Part shown: piece after piece, positions 55,548-64,000 of the stretch | How the letters are laid out: each line of letters begins with the position of its first letter | Position numbering within the stretch: the stretch's first letter is position 1 | DNA from: an uncultured Balneolaceae bacterium | GTDB lineage: Bacteria > Bacteroidota > Rhodothermia > Balneolales > Balneolaceae | DNA: 64,000 nucleotides | Direction of reading: 5' to 3' | NCBI GenBank assembly: GCA_913057825.1 | Contig: CAJXOW010000006.1 | Location: forward strand, 1-64,000 | Notes under the pieces: model-generated | Told to the model about the DNA's origin: nothing | Databases searched by the model: none | What the model saw: only the letters and a program-made list of their open reading frames with translations | Position numbers and translations under genes: made by a program

Positions 55548-55973
55548 TTATACATCTTTAAAATCGAGTTCTAAATTGTCCTCAAGCTGCTGGTGTGTTT
55601 GCTTTAAAAAATAGATGGCGATCAGGATTCCAAGTAGATCGGCGAGGAAATCATAAAAGTCGGCACTTCGATTTATTGGAAGAAAATGTTGGAGTAATTC
55701 AATACTGAGCCCAAATCCAATTCCCGCCAGAAGATCAATGCTCCAGAATGAAGTGGGAGTTCGGGTGTAGGAAAACCGAACCAGCCCGAATAGATAAGTC
55801 CATCCCCCGAAAACAATGATGTGGGCAATTTTATCAAATTGGGGAAAATCCGTCTTGGTCAACTTGTCTGATGGCAAAAGGGTTAACAGTAGGATGGAGG
55901 CTGTCACCGCTATGGTGAGCACCAATAGTAATCGTCGGTGCCGGTATAAGTATGTGAGTAGCCTGGGAATCAT
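55548..55973 (-). CDS. VanZ-like family membrane protein
   Basis: This 141-residue protein has four hydrophobic helices and the VanZ-like pattern. FDKIAHIIVFGGWTYLFGL lies in the second helix, and GFGLSIELLQHFLPINRSADFYDFLADLLG spans the third and fourth. The family includes VanZ, linked with teicoplanin resistance, but most members have unknown roles. Its start overlaps the end of the NAD(P)HX repair gene by 4 bp (ATGA), so the two are translationally coupled. Confidence 0.82.
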   Translation of the reverse strand: MIPRLLTYLYRHRRLLLVLTIAVTASILLLTLLPSDKLTKTDFPQFDKIAHIIVFGGWTYLFGLVRFSYTRTPTSFWSIDLLAGIGFGLSIELLQHFLPINRSADFYDFLADLLGILIAIYFLKQTHQQLEDNLELDFKDV

Positions 55974-57511
55974 ATTAAATCGAGAGGTTCAAGCTGATGT
56001 ATCGAAGCGTTCGAGTTCTGTCTGTATAGGTCGGTTTTCTTTTTTCCATTCAACAGGGCGTGAACACAAGCTAATGTCGTTTGGTCGGTCATCATCCAGC
56101 AGGCCCCAATTTTGCCGGCTAACACATCCCCGAAACCTGCCCGGGAATAGACTCGGGTGTCGTATCCGGTGATAAAAGTCGGACTTTTCGGAGAAGTCAG
56201 TAGCACAGGGTTCCCTTTTGATAAAATAGTTATGCCTTGTTCATCGCTGAGTGCTCGTGCTTTTTCAAGGCGGTCCAGATCGTCTTTCAGGGAAGTATCC
56301 AGTAGACGATTGAACTCCCCTGGATGCGGCGTAATAATCAGCTCCTGGTCTTCCCTGACTTCCCAATTTCTTCGGGACAAGCACCATAATCCGTCTGCAT
56401 CCATGATCAGGGAACCGGTATATTGAGCTAGCAATTGATGGGTCAGTTCCACGGTTTCGGATTCACGTCCAATGCCAGGACCAAATATGACTTTTCCGGG
56501 TTTCGATGCTACAATATCCAGAATTTCCTGGAGATGCCGGGATTTAAAATGATAATCCTCATGGTCGCCTACAGGACGGGTAATTACCTGGGTCAGTTTG
56601 GTTTCGAAAACGGGTAAAAGTCCCCGGGGACAAACAAGTACGACGGCACCGATTCCTTCTTTCCAGGCACTTTTAGCCGCCATCACGGCCGCCCCGGTTA
56701 ACCCTTCGGATCCGGCGATGACATAGAGAATCCCGCGTTCGTATTTATGCCGGGCCGGTTCTCGTTCTATGGGAAAGTTGTCATCCACCCACGATTCGTC
56801 GATCAACACCGATTGGAAATCCTTTTTTAAATAATTTGGGAACGGGAGATCGCAATACACCGGTTCACCGGCAACTTGCGGGCCCTCATTCAGATAAAAT
56901 CCCTGTTTAAGGGCACCGAAAGTGAAGGTGCAATCGACTTTCATGGCCTGACCCATAATTTTACCGCTGTCGGCGTTCAGGCCGGTGGGAACATCGATTG
57001 CATACTTTTTCGTATCTTGTGAGTTGGCCCACTCCACGGCTTTTTGATAATCGCCTCGCAATTCGCTGTCCAGACCGGTTCCCAGCATGCCGTCGATGAG
57101 GAAGTCATAGTCGCCCTCAAGGTTTTTCGGGTTCCAGTGCTCGATCGTGTGAATTAAATCCCGGTGAGGTTCTTGCCGGCTCATTTTCTGGATTAACGCA
57201 AAATTCGCTTCGGTGTCAGCCGACAAATCATCTGTCCCGCTGATAAAAACAAGGGTTGCCTCTATATTATACTGCACAAGATATCGGGCAACCACCAGTG
57301 CATCTCCGCCGTTGTTGCCTTTTCCGCAAAGAATAAGCCCGTGGGCACCGGTGGGTTGTTTAGCGAGGATCTGTTCGGCCGTTTTGCTGCCGGCTACTTC
57401 CATAAGGGTATAACCGGGAATACCGAAGTCTTCGATCGTCCTGCGGTCCAGGTCCTGGCTCTCTTCCGCGGTGCAGATATAATGGGTATGTGGTATGTTA
57501 AATAGCTTCAT
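55970..57511 (-). CDS. nnr: Bifunctional NAD(P)HX epimerase / dehydratase
   Basis: This metabolite-repair enzyme restores damaged hydrated NADH and NADPH. The N-terminal epimerase (about residues 10-220) starts at RRTIEDFGIPGYTLMEVAG and has LCGKGNNGGDALVVARYL. The C-terminal ADP-dependent dehydratase (about residues 240-500) has VIAGSEGLTGAAVMAA, GPGIGRES, DADGLWCLS, ITPHPGEFNRLL and RAGFGDVLAGKIGA. The fused two-domain form is the common bacterial one. Its 513 residues fit. It lies 40 bp downstream of proS and overlaps the VanZ-like gene. Confidence 0.93.
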   Translation of the reverse strand: MKLFNIPHTHYICTAEESQDLDRRTIEDFGIPGYTLMEVAGSKTAEQILAKQPTGAHGLILCGKGNNGGDALVVARYLVQYNIEATLVFISGTDDLSADTEANFALIQKMSRQEPHRDLIHTIEHWNPKNLEGDYDFLIDGMLGTGLDSELRGDYQKAVEWANSQDTKKYAIDVPTGLNADSGKIMGQAMKVDCTFTFGALKQGFYLNEGPQVAGEPVYCDLPFPNYLKKDFQSVLIDESWVDDNFPIEREPARHKYERGILYVIAGSEGLTGAAVMAAKSAWKEGIGAVVLVCPRGLLPVFETKLTQVITRPVGDHEDYHFKSRHLQEILDIVASKPGKVIFGPGIGRESETVELTHQLLAQYTGSLIMDADGLWCLSRRNWEVREDQELIITPHPGEFNRLLDTSLKDDLDRLEKARALSDEQGITILSKGNPVLLTSPKSPTFITGYDTRVYSRAGFGDVLAGKIGACWMMTDQTTLACVHALLNGKKKTDLYRQNSNASIHQLEPLDLI

Positions 57512-57551
57512 GACGGATCAACGAGTTCATTAAAAGCCGCCGTTTTTATGT

Positions 57552-59015
57552 TTAATAGGCACGAGCAAATAGCACTTTTTGATCAGAGGGGTCCCCGGTA
57601 TAAATACATTTGCCCGGTTCGCCTTCTTCAAGGGGGATGAGTCGGATGGTGGCCTTGGTTTCGTCTTTGATTTTTTCTTCGGTCTCCGCACGGCCATCCC
57701 AGTGAGCGTAGACAAAACCACCTTCTTTGATACGCTTCTTGAACGTTTCGTAATCATCCACTTCGTAGGTGTTGTCCTCAACACGTTTTTTCGCCTGGTC
57801 ATACAGGCTTTCCTGGATCGTCTCCAGCAGCGATTCGATTCGCTTTCCAAGGCCTTCACGGTCTACGATATTTTTATCAAGGGTATCCCGACGGGCAAGT
57901 TCCACATTGTTGTTTTCGATATCCCGCGGTCCAATGGCTATGCGTAAGGGCACCCCCTCGGCCTCGTGCTGAGCGAATTTATATCCGGGATTCTGTTGAT
58001 CCCGATCGTCGAGCTCAATACGAATCCCCAGCTCGTCCAGTTCCCGGTAAACCCCGTCACAATATTCAAGCACTTCCCGTTTCTGCTCGTCATTTTTCCA
58101 GATGGGTACAATGACAACCTGGGTAGGGGCCAGTTTGGGAGGAAGTACCAGTCCGTTGTCATCTGAGTGCGTCATGATAAGTCCTCCGATTAGCCGCGTG
58201 GATACGCCCCAGCTGGTAGCCCATACATGCTTATGCTGACCATCCGTATCCTGGTAGGTGACATCGAAGGCTTTGGCAAAATTCTGCCCGAGAAAATGCG
58301 AGGTCCCGGCTTGAAGGGCTTTGTTGTCCTGCATCAGGGATTCAATGCAGTAGGTTTCAACGGCCCCGGCGAAACGTTCAGACTCCGTTTTGGTCCCTTT
58401 GATCACCGGCATAGCCATAAAATCTTCGGCAAAAGTTCGATAGACCTCCAGCATCTGCTCGGTCTCTTCAACGGCTTCTTCCTTGCTGGCGTGTGCCGTG
58501 TGACCTTCCTGCCATAAAAATTCCATCGTTCGCAAAAACAGCCGCGTTCGCATCTCCCAGCGGACTACGTTCGCCCATTGGTTAATCAGGATAGGCAGAT
58601 CTCGGTACGATTGAATCCAATCGCGATAGGAGTTCCAAATAATGGTTTCGGAGGTTGGACGAACTATCAGTTGTTCATCCAGTTCGCTTTCGGGATCCAC
58701 TTCAAGCCCGTCCTTGCCGCTCTTCAATCGACTGTGGGTGACAACAGCGCATTCCTTCGCAAATCCCTCAACATGTTCAGCTTCCCGCGATAGAAATGAT
58801 TTGGGGATAAACAGAGGAAAGTATGCATTTTCATGACCGGTATCCTTGAACATCCGGTCGAGGGCGTCACGCATGTTTTCCCAAAGGGCATACCCGTTTG
58901 GGCGTATAACCATGCAACCCCGAACCGGTGAATAATCCGCCAGCTTAGCATGTTTTATGACATCCAGGTACCACTGAGAATAGTCGTCGTCGCGATTGGT
59001 AATATTTTGAGCCAT
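57552..59015 (-). CDS. proS: Prolyl-tRNA synthetase (short, archaeal/eukaryotic type)
   Basis: This class II synthetase charges tRNA-Pro. It lacks the editing insertion of long bacterial ProRS and follows the short type 3 architecture (487 residues). The N-terminal catalytic core has [22 protein letters not shown], split over residues 13-34, and motif 2 with [26 protein letters not shown] near residue 155. The anticodon-binding domain starts near residue 295 ([12 protein letters not shown]). The C-terminal zinc-like domain ends [20 protein letters not shown]. It heads a minus-strand run with the NAD(P)HX repair and VanZ-like genes. Confidence 0.95.
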   Translation of the reverse strand: MAQNITNRDDDYSQWYLDVIKHAKLADYSPVRGCMVIRPNGYALWENMRDALDRMFKDTGHENAYFPLFIPKSFLSREAEHVEGFAKECAVVTHSRLKSGKDGLEVDPESELDEQLIVRPTSETIIWNSYRDWIQSYRDLPILINQWANVVRWEMRTRLFLRTMEFLWQEGHTAHASKEEAVEETEQMLEVYRTFAEDFMAMPVIKGTKTESERFAGAVETYCIESLMQDNKALQAGTSHFLGQNFAKAFDVTYQDTDGQHKHVWATSWGVSTRLIGGLIMTHSDDNGLVLPPKLAPTQVVIVPIWKNDEQKREVLEYCDGVYRELDELGIRIELDDRDQQNPGYKFAQHEAEGVPLRIAIGPRDIENNNVELARRDTLDKNIVDREGLGKRIESLLETIQESLYDQAKKRVEDNTYEVDDYETFKKRIKEGGFVYAHWDGRAETEEKIKDETKATIRLIPLEEGEPGKCIYTGDPSDQKVLFARAY

Positions 59016-59319
59016 GAGACTGCTGTATTACAGTTGATTGATTAATCGATTCAAATTGAAGGTTAGATAACGGGCTTACCCGTATCGTAAAATTTATTAA
59101 AAGGTTTATACAGCGCTGATAACAAAGCTAAAAATAGCATGAATCCGCCTAGACGCAAAACTTTTCAATGTAAGATAACCATTGTAATTTGAGTTTGTTG
59201 CATATTAAATAGGTGCAAACGAAACGGCCAGGCAAAAAATATCACATCCTTCATTTACGGCTTATATAAAATTTGTTATATTAGCGTTCGTTTCGTTGCT
59301 CCGAGTGTAAAAATTGGAT
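59016..59319. other. Divergent intergenic region between proS and tRNA-Met
   Basis: This gap of about 304 bp is AT-rich and has no ORF of note. It must contain the promoters of proS (minus) and of the tRNA (plus). The stretch 59265-59300 is strongly AT-rich just before the tRNA, but I could not fix a promoter with confidence. Confidence 0.45.
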
Positions 59320-59393
59320 GGCGTGGTAGCTCAGACGGTTAGAGCGTCGGATTCATAACCCGGAGGTCGGCGGTTCGAATCCGCCCCACGCTA
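59320..59393 (+). tRNA. tRNA-Met (anticodon CAU)
   Basis: The acceptor GGCGTGG pairs with CCACGCT (one G-U), and the D arm has GCTC/GAGC. The anticodon loop is TTCATAA with anticodon CAU. The T arm is GGCGG-TTCGAAT-CCGCC and the discriminator is A. No 3' CCA is encoded. It lacks the unpaired 1-72 and three-G stem of an initiator, so elongator Met is favoured. A CAU tRNA could also be a lysidine-modified Ile tRNA. The anticodon stem has one A-C mismatch at its loop end. Confidence 0.92.
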
Positions 59394-59608
59394 CTATATA
59401 TTGACTATAGTCCGGATTTTGATTTGTGGGAGCAGCTTCGTTTGGTGCTGCCCGGGAAATTCGGGCTTCATATCCCCGAAGAGTTGCGGGGGATAATAGA
59501 CAACCGCCGCCCGCCCGTATTTCTGAAGTCTCGTTAGATTCTATATCTTCTTAACTATTTTTCAACTATTATTTTTGATCCGACATTAAAGCATCTGCGG
59601 TTAAACTT

Positions 59609-61429
59609 ATGGCCTGGAAAAGAACACATACCTGTGGCGATTTAAATATTGAACATGAAGGCGAAGAAGTCGTGCTCAACGGATGGGTGGATACCCGGCG
59701 CGATCTCGGAGGGGTTATATTTATTGACTTGCGAGATCGATACGGTATTACTCAAATAGTATTTCGGGAAGAGGATGACGAACTGCATTCCCGGGCCGAG
59801 GAGTTGCGGCGTGAGTATGTTGTGGGGGTAAAGGGAGTGGTGGAAGCACGCTCCGACGAGAATGTCAATCCAGATTTGCAGACGGGTGAAATTGATATCA
59901 ACGTCAGCGAATTGCTAGTGTATAGTGAAGCGGAGACGCCCCCTTTTGAAATCAAGGACGATATCGGAACCAGTGAGGACCTGCGTATGAAGTATCGCTA
60001 CCTCGACCTGCGCCGCCGGGCCCTGACCGACAACCTGATGTTGCGTTCGCGTTCTTATCAATCCATTCGCAACTATTTTCATGATCTCGACTTTGCAGAG
60101 GTGGAAACACCGGTGCTTATGCGGAGCACCCCGGAAGGAGCTCGTGATTATCTCGTTCCGAGTCGCGTTAATCCCGGTAAATTTTTCGCCCTGCCGCAAA
60201 GTCCCCAGACGTATAAACAGACCCTGATGGCCTCTGGGTTCGATCGATATTTCCAGATCGTTAAGTGCTTTCGGGATGAGGATCTTCGGGCCGATCGTCA
60301 ACCGGAGTTTACACAGATCGATGTCGAGATGTCTTTCATCGATGAAGAAGATGTTTTCGAAATGACCGAAGGACTCATGAAGCAGCTCTTTGAGGAGGTG
60401 TCCGATCGTGAAGTCTCGGTCCCGTTTGACCGCATGACCTACCAGGAGGCACTTACCACTTATGGGACAGATAAGCCGGATACCAGATTCGACCTCAAGT
60501 TCAAGAATTTCTCGGACCTGGTTGCAGATTCAGAATTCCGCATCTTCTCACAAACGGTTGAAGAGGGAGGAGCTGTAATCGGATTCAACCTGCCGGGTGA
60601 AGGTGACATGGGCCGGGGAGAATTGGATCGGCTGACCGAGCGAGTTCAAGAAGAAACCGGCGCCGGTGGACTTATCTATATTAAAGTCAACGAAGACGAG
60701 ATTAAATGCAGTGTTGGCAAGTTTTTGACGGAAGAAACCATCCGGCAAATGATCGATCAGGCAGGTGCCGAGAATGGGGACCTGGTATTAATTCTTGCCG
60801 GTCCGACTCCGACGGTCTATGAACAACTGGGGACCCTGCGTCTCATGATGGGAAATGATTACGATCTAATTGATCGGGATCAGGATCATTTTCTCTGGGT
60901 CACGGATTTCCCGCTGCTTGAGTGGGATGATGACGCAGGACGCTATGTGTCCCTGCACCATCCGTTTACAGCACCACAGACGAGGGACCTTGATAAACTT
61001 GAAAATAAACCGCAAGAAGTACTTTCCAGGGCGTATGACCTGGTATTGAATGGCAAAGAAATCGGGGGCGGCTCCATTCGTATACATCAGGCTGACCTGC
61101 AGGAGAAAATGTTTGATGTGATGGATATAGATCGCGGAGAAGCTCGGGATAAGTTTGGTTTTCTGATGGAGGCCTTTCGATACGGGACACCCCCGCACGG
61201 TGGAATCGCACTGGGACTCGACCGAATTATTATGCTGCTGGCCGGTGCCGACAGCTTGCGGGATGTGATCGCATTCCCGAAAAACAAAAGTGCCCAGAGT
61301 TTGATGGACAACGCACCAAGCTATGTGGAAAAGGATCAGCTGGACGAATTGCATATTGATTTGAAAGACTGGGTGGAAAAACAGAAAAAAGAGGAATTGG
61401 CTGAAAGCCAGCAGAAAAGCAATAGTTAA
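59609..61429 (+). CDS. aspS: Aspartyl-tRNA synthetase
   Basis: This class IIb synthetase charges tRNA-Asp. It has 606 residues, the size of bacterial AspRS, which carries an internal GAD domain (about residues 285-420). The N-terminal OB-fold anticodon domain contains EVVLNGWVDTRRDLGGVIFIDLRDRYG, split over residues 20-46. Catalytic motifs include FAEVETPVLMRSTPEGARDYLVPSR, split over 155-180, motif 2 near CFRDEDLRADRQPEFTQID and motif 3 GIALGLDRIIMLL near 555. Whether it also charges tRNA-Asn cannot be told. The C-terminus is Gln/Lys-rich. A DUF429 gene follows 26 bp downstream. Confidence 0.96.
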   Translation: MAWKRTHTCGDLNIEHEGEEVVLNGWVDTRRDLGGVIFIDLRDRYGITQIVFREEDDELHSRAEELRREYVVGVKGVVEARSDENVNPDLQTGEIDINVSELLVYSEAETPPFEIKDDIGTSEDLRMKYRYLDLRRRALTDNLMLRSRSYQSIRNYFHDLDFAEVETPVLMRSTPEGARDYLVPSRVNPGKFFALPQSPQTYKQTLMASGFDRYFQIVKCFRDEDLRADRQPEFTQIDVEMSFIDEEDVFEMTEGLMKQLFEEVSDREVSVPFDRMTYQEALTTYGTDKPDTRFDLKFKNFSDLVADSEFRIFSQTVEEGGAVIGFNLPGEGDMGRGELDRLTERVQEETGAGGLIYIKVNEDEIKCSVGKFLTEETIRQMIDQAGAENGDLVLILAGPTPTVYEQLGTLRLMMGNDYDLIDRDQDHFLWVTDFPLLEWDDDAGRYVSLHHPFTAPQTRDLDKLENKPQEVLSRAYDLVLNGKEIGGGSIRIHQADLQEKMFDVMDIDRGEARDKFGFLMEAFRYGTPPHGGIALGLDRIIMLLAGADSLRDVIAFPKNKSAQSLMDNAPSYVEKDQLDELHIDLKDWVEKQKKEELAESQQKSNS

Positions 61430-61455
61430 TTCTTCATGGAGTAACCAAAAATTAT

Positions 61456-62178
61456 ATGAAAGCAGTCGGGATAGACGGATGTCCGATGGGTTGGTTGGCC
61501 GTTGATTACAATCGAACGGATCAACCTTTCTGGATTATTCAGTCGGAAGAAGAGTTGAAGAAAACGTTGCAGCAATATGATCGTATCTTCATTGATATTC
61601 CCATCGGTATCCCGGATGATGAGTATACCCGGAAGTGTGATGAAAAGGTGCGGGTGGAGCTGGGGACCGATTACCAGGCCAGTATATTTAATCCACCCGT
61701 ACGTTCCGCTCTCTACGCGCCCACCTACGCAGAGGCCTGTATTCAGAGCTATTCTCTTACCAACAAAAAGGTTTCCCTGCAGTCGTGGAATATCTCCGGT
61801 AAAATCAAGCAGGTGGATCAGCTGCTGCAGCAAGATACTTCCTTGCGAGATAAAGTGTTTGAGAGCCATCCTGAATTATTATTTCGCATCCTGAATGGGT
61901 GGGAGTCGGTGCAGCAAAAAAAGCAGACCAGGAAGGGATTGAAGCACCGGTTGAACCTTCTGAAAAATGTGCAGGAGAAAAGTGAGTCGATTTATCGTCA
62001 GTTGAAAGAAAGATTCCGTCGCAAGGAAGTAGCTGAAGATGATATGGTCGATGCGATGGTACTGGCTCACTTTGCCCGCATATCTGTTGATGCAGAGATT
62101 CATTCTTTCCCGGAAGAACCTCCGGTTGATTCAAAGGGATTACCAATGGCTATCCACTACGTGGATCATCAGGCATAG
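61456..62178 (+). CDS. DUF429 family protein
   Basis: This 240-residue protein belongs to the DUF429 family, which has a predicted RNase H-like fold. It starts MKAVGIDGCPMGWLAV, where the first acidic residue of such folds is expected. It has IFIDIPIGIPD near residue 50 and NPPVRSALYAPTYAEAC near 80. The C-terminal VAEDDMVDAMVLAHFA carries paired acidic residues. A nuclease-like or nucleotide-binding role is possible, but the function is not established. It lies 26 bp after aspS on the same strand, probably co-transcribed. Confidence 0.82.
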   Translation: MKAVGIDGCPMGWLAVDYNRTDQPFWIIQSEEELKKTLQQYDRIFIDIPIGIPDDEYTRKCDEKVRVELGTDYQASIFNPPVRSALYAPTYAEACIQSYSLTNKKVSLQSWNISGKIKQVDQLLQQDTSLRDKVFESHPELLFRILNGWESVQQKKQTRKGLKHRLNLLKNVQEKSESIYRQLKERFRRKEVAEDDMVDAMVLAHFARISVDAEIHSFPEEPPVDSKGLPMAIHYVDHQA

Positions 62179-62310
62179 AATGATCGCTTTATCGAGAGGA
62201 TGGCTCCGAGATCTTTAAATTGTCCGGCTTTTTTGCAGTAGAATTGTGAAAGTCCGACAGCCTCCTAGTTAAAGATTCCTGCCTAGTTCCAGGCACTTAA
62301 TGGTTGAGTT

Positions 62311-63765
62311 TCAATCCTCATCGTTGAGTATATTCTTGTATTTGACTCCTGCTTTGTACACACGGTTGATGCCATTGAAGGCAGCTGTTCTAAATGCTTC
62401 GCTGTAGGAGGGATAGTTTAATACATGGCGTATGAAGTAGCGAATATCACCATCGTAGGCCATGACCGATTGACCAACATGGATGAGGTCGCAGGCCTGA
62501 GCTCCAATGATGTGGACTCCCAGGAGTTTCAGGGATTGGGTGTCAAATACCAGTTTAAGCATTCCTTTGCGGTGGATGCTGAGATCCGCCTGGGTGGTAT
62601 TCTTGAAATAGGCACGTCCAATAGTGTAATCGATATCTTGTTCTTTGGCTTCTTCCTCGGTTAGTCCGATATGGGATATTTCGGGTATGGAATGAATACC
62701 GTGAGGAAAATTGGCCGGTTCGTCGGGAGTCGGGACACCAAACATGTGACAGGCTGCACGTCGTCCCTGCGAAAAGGAAGCCGATGCCAATGAAGGGAAT
62801 CCAATGACGTCTCCCGCCGCATAGATGTTCTCTATATTAGACTGATAATGGTCATTTACTTTGATGAAGCCGCTCTTATCTGTTGGCAGTGAGATATTGC
62901 GGAGACCAACATCCTCGGAATTGGGATGGCGATGACCAATGTACAAGACGTGCTCTGCTTCAATGACTCGGGTCTCTTCGGGTTGATCAATATGGTGATA
63001 ACGGGCCTCGGTGCAAACCCGAAGTGGATTAAAATCCACGTCATCCAGGGTCACGTTGTTTCGGACGGTTATTTGGTTTTCTTCTATGGTCTCTTCCAGG
63101 ATTTCCTTGATTTCATGGTCCAGGAAAGTCAAATAATCGGATTTATTGTTAAGAATAGTTACCCGGGTGCCCATCAAAGCAAAAATAGTAGCATACTCGA
63201 TGGCATTTACGCCCGCTCCGGCAATAACCAGGCGCCTCGGAATATGCGTAAGTTCGAGCAAAGACTGATTATCCAGAATCTTGTCATGATCGATCGTAAA
63301 ATCGGTCGGAGGGGTCGGACTGCTTCCGGTCGATATCAGTATGTTATCCCCGGTAAACGATTCCGTTTCACCATTCTGTTTAGTTACTTCGACCGTCTGT
63401 GAATCTTCGAGGCGCCCAAATCCGTGGACGACATCAACGTGGTTTTTATCGAGATACCGTTGAATACGGTCATTTTCCCGTTCAATAATTTCATCCTTGA
63501 ATTGAAGCAGATCCTTCATCTTAAAACGGTCATACGGCTTTTTTTCCTCCTGGAAGCCGAATTGCGACTGAAATTCGTGAATGGTACGGGCTGCTTCCCG
63601 TAAAGCTTTGCTGGGAACGGTACCTGTGTTGATCCACGTTCCGCCTAAGTAGTTCGGATTGGCTTCGACTACCAATACCTTCTTTTCCAATTTTGAGCTT
63701 TGCATCGCGCATGCGAACCCTGCGGGGCCGCTGCCGAGAATTATGACGTCATAATTTGTGGACAT
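62311..63765 (-). CDS. sthA: Si-specific (soluble) NAD(P)+ transhydrogenase-like flavoprotein
   Basis: This FAD flavoprotein of the dihydrolipoamide dehydrogenase/glutathione reductase superfamily has 484 residues. The FAD-binding motif is GSGPAGFACA (residues 11-20). At the redox-active disulphide position the sequence is G41-GTWINTGTVPSKALREAAR, so neither Cys is present. Soluble transhydrogenase SthA also lacks the disulphide pair and shares the GTxPSKALR segment. The NAD(P)-binding motif is VIAGAGVNAIEYA, the second FAD motif is NIYAAGDVIG, and the C-terminal dimer domain is complete. It cannot act as E3 for the pyruvate dehydrogenase. It probably balances NADH and NADPH. Single gene. Confidence 0.85.
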   Translation of the reverse strand: MSTNYDVIILGSGPAGFACAMQSSKLEKKVLVVEANPNYLGGTWINTGTVPSKALREAARTIHEFQSQFGFQEEKKPYDRFKMKDLLQFKDEIIERENDRIQRYLDKNHVDVVHGFGRLEDSQTVEVTKQNGETESFTGDNILISTGSSPTPPTDFTIDHDKILDNQSLLELTHIPRRLVIAGAGVNAIEYATIFALMGTRVTILNNKSDYLTFLDHEIKEILEETIEENQITVRNNVTLDDVDFNPLRVCTEARYHHIDQPEETRVIEAEHVLYIGHRHPNSEDVGLRNISLPTDKSGFIKVNDHYQSNIENIYAAGDVIGFPSLASASFSQGRRAACHMFGVPTPDEPANFPHGIHSIPEISHIGLTEEEAKEQDIDYTIGRAYFKNTTQADLSIHRKGMLKLVFDTQSLKLLGVHIIGAQACDLIHVGQSVMAYDGDIRYFIRHVLNYPSYSEAFRTAAFNGINRVYKAGVKYKNILNDED

Positions 63766-64000
63766 ATATCAAACAGTACAGGTCTGGAAAGTTAAAATAA
63801 TGTGGTTTGCAATAAATTTTATAAGACTATAGCGTTGCTTTCGTTAAAGCACATGAATGAAGAAATTAGTATAAGAATCTTCCATCTATATTGAAATAGA
63901 GGATTATGAGGAGTTTGTCGGCTATTTTCACCTATAAATTCTTTATGAAAGGGTCGATAGCTCATTCATTATTAAAACGGTAAACACTAATCAATCAAAA

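Noticed and set aside
62311..63765. E3 (dihydrolipoamide dehydrogenase) for the pyruvate dehydrogenase complex
   Set aside because: The redox-active cysteine pair is absent, so it cannot oxidise dihydrolipoamide.

Overview
The window is an ordinary chromosomal segment, most likely from the FCB group and probably Balneolota or Rhodothermota. The clues are a type A T9SS sorting tail with a YPNPFNP motif, a caa3 oxidase of the YSHP (A2) type first described in Rhodothermus, an archaeal/eukaryotic-type ProRS, LytS/LytTR signalling, and rpoBC with FCB-like sequence. No sequence search was possible, so the phylum is inference. The first 8 bases match the end of an Illumina adapter, so the left edge is probably a contig end.

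Layout. 1-7.7 kb: truncated rpoB, then rpoC and a terminator. 7.8-8.1 kb: a YtxH-like gene. 8.5-13.8 kb: a tightly overlapping operon of acetyl-CoA synthetase, pyruvate dehydrogenase E1 alpha, E1 beta, E2 and an acyl carrier protein, with no E3. 13.8-23.0 kb (minus): TolC, a lipoprotein adaptor and two tandem RND permeases, with a divergent LytS/LytTR two-component pair at 23.6-25.4 kb. 25.4-26.8 kb: a small transaldolase and an RlpA lipoprotein. 27.5-31.1 kb: SCO1 and caa3 oxidase subunits II and I. 31.6-34.5 kb: a large T9SS-secreted cadherin-like protein. 34.8-36.2 kb (minus): glutamate dehydrogenase.

36.2-48.8 kb holds the most unusual region. A consensus sigma-54 promoter (GG-N10-GC, 37301-37316), with a perfect 19-bp palindrome upstream of it, precedes a ten-gene operon. 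The operon encodes a type IV filament machine: a major pilin-like protein, platform protein (GspF/PilC), assembly ATPase (GspE/PilB), three minor pilin-like proteins, a PilT-like ATPase, a PilM-PilN fusion, a PilO-PilP-like fusion and a short secretin. None of the four pilin-like proteins has a recognisable class III prepilin signal and no prepilin peptidase is present. The operon ends in tandem hairpins with a T-tract.

48.9-64 kb is mainly housekeeping: a membrane protein, tRNA-Thr(CGU), a rhomboid protease, serC, DUF1015, DUF1844, a Nudix hydrolase, a TonB protein, VanZ, the NAD(P)HX repair enzyme, proS, tRNA-Met(CAU), aspS, DUF429 and a SthA-like transhydrogenase. A 177-bp element with 34-bp inverted ends sits between serC and the DUF1015 gene. 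No phage, integrase, transposase, CRISPR array or rRNA was seen.
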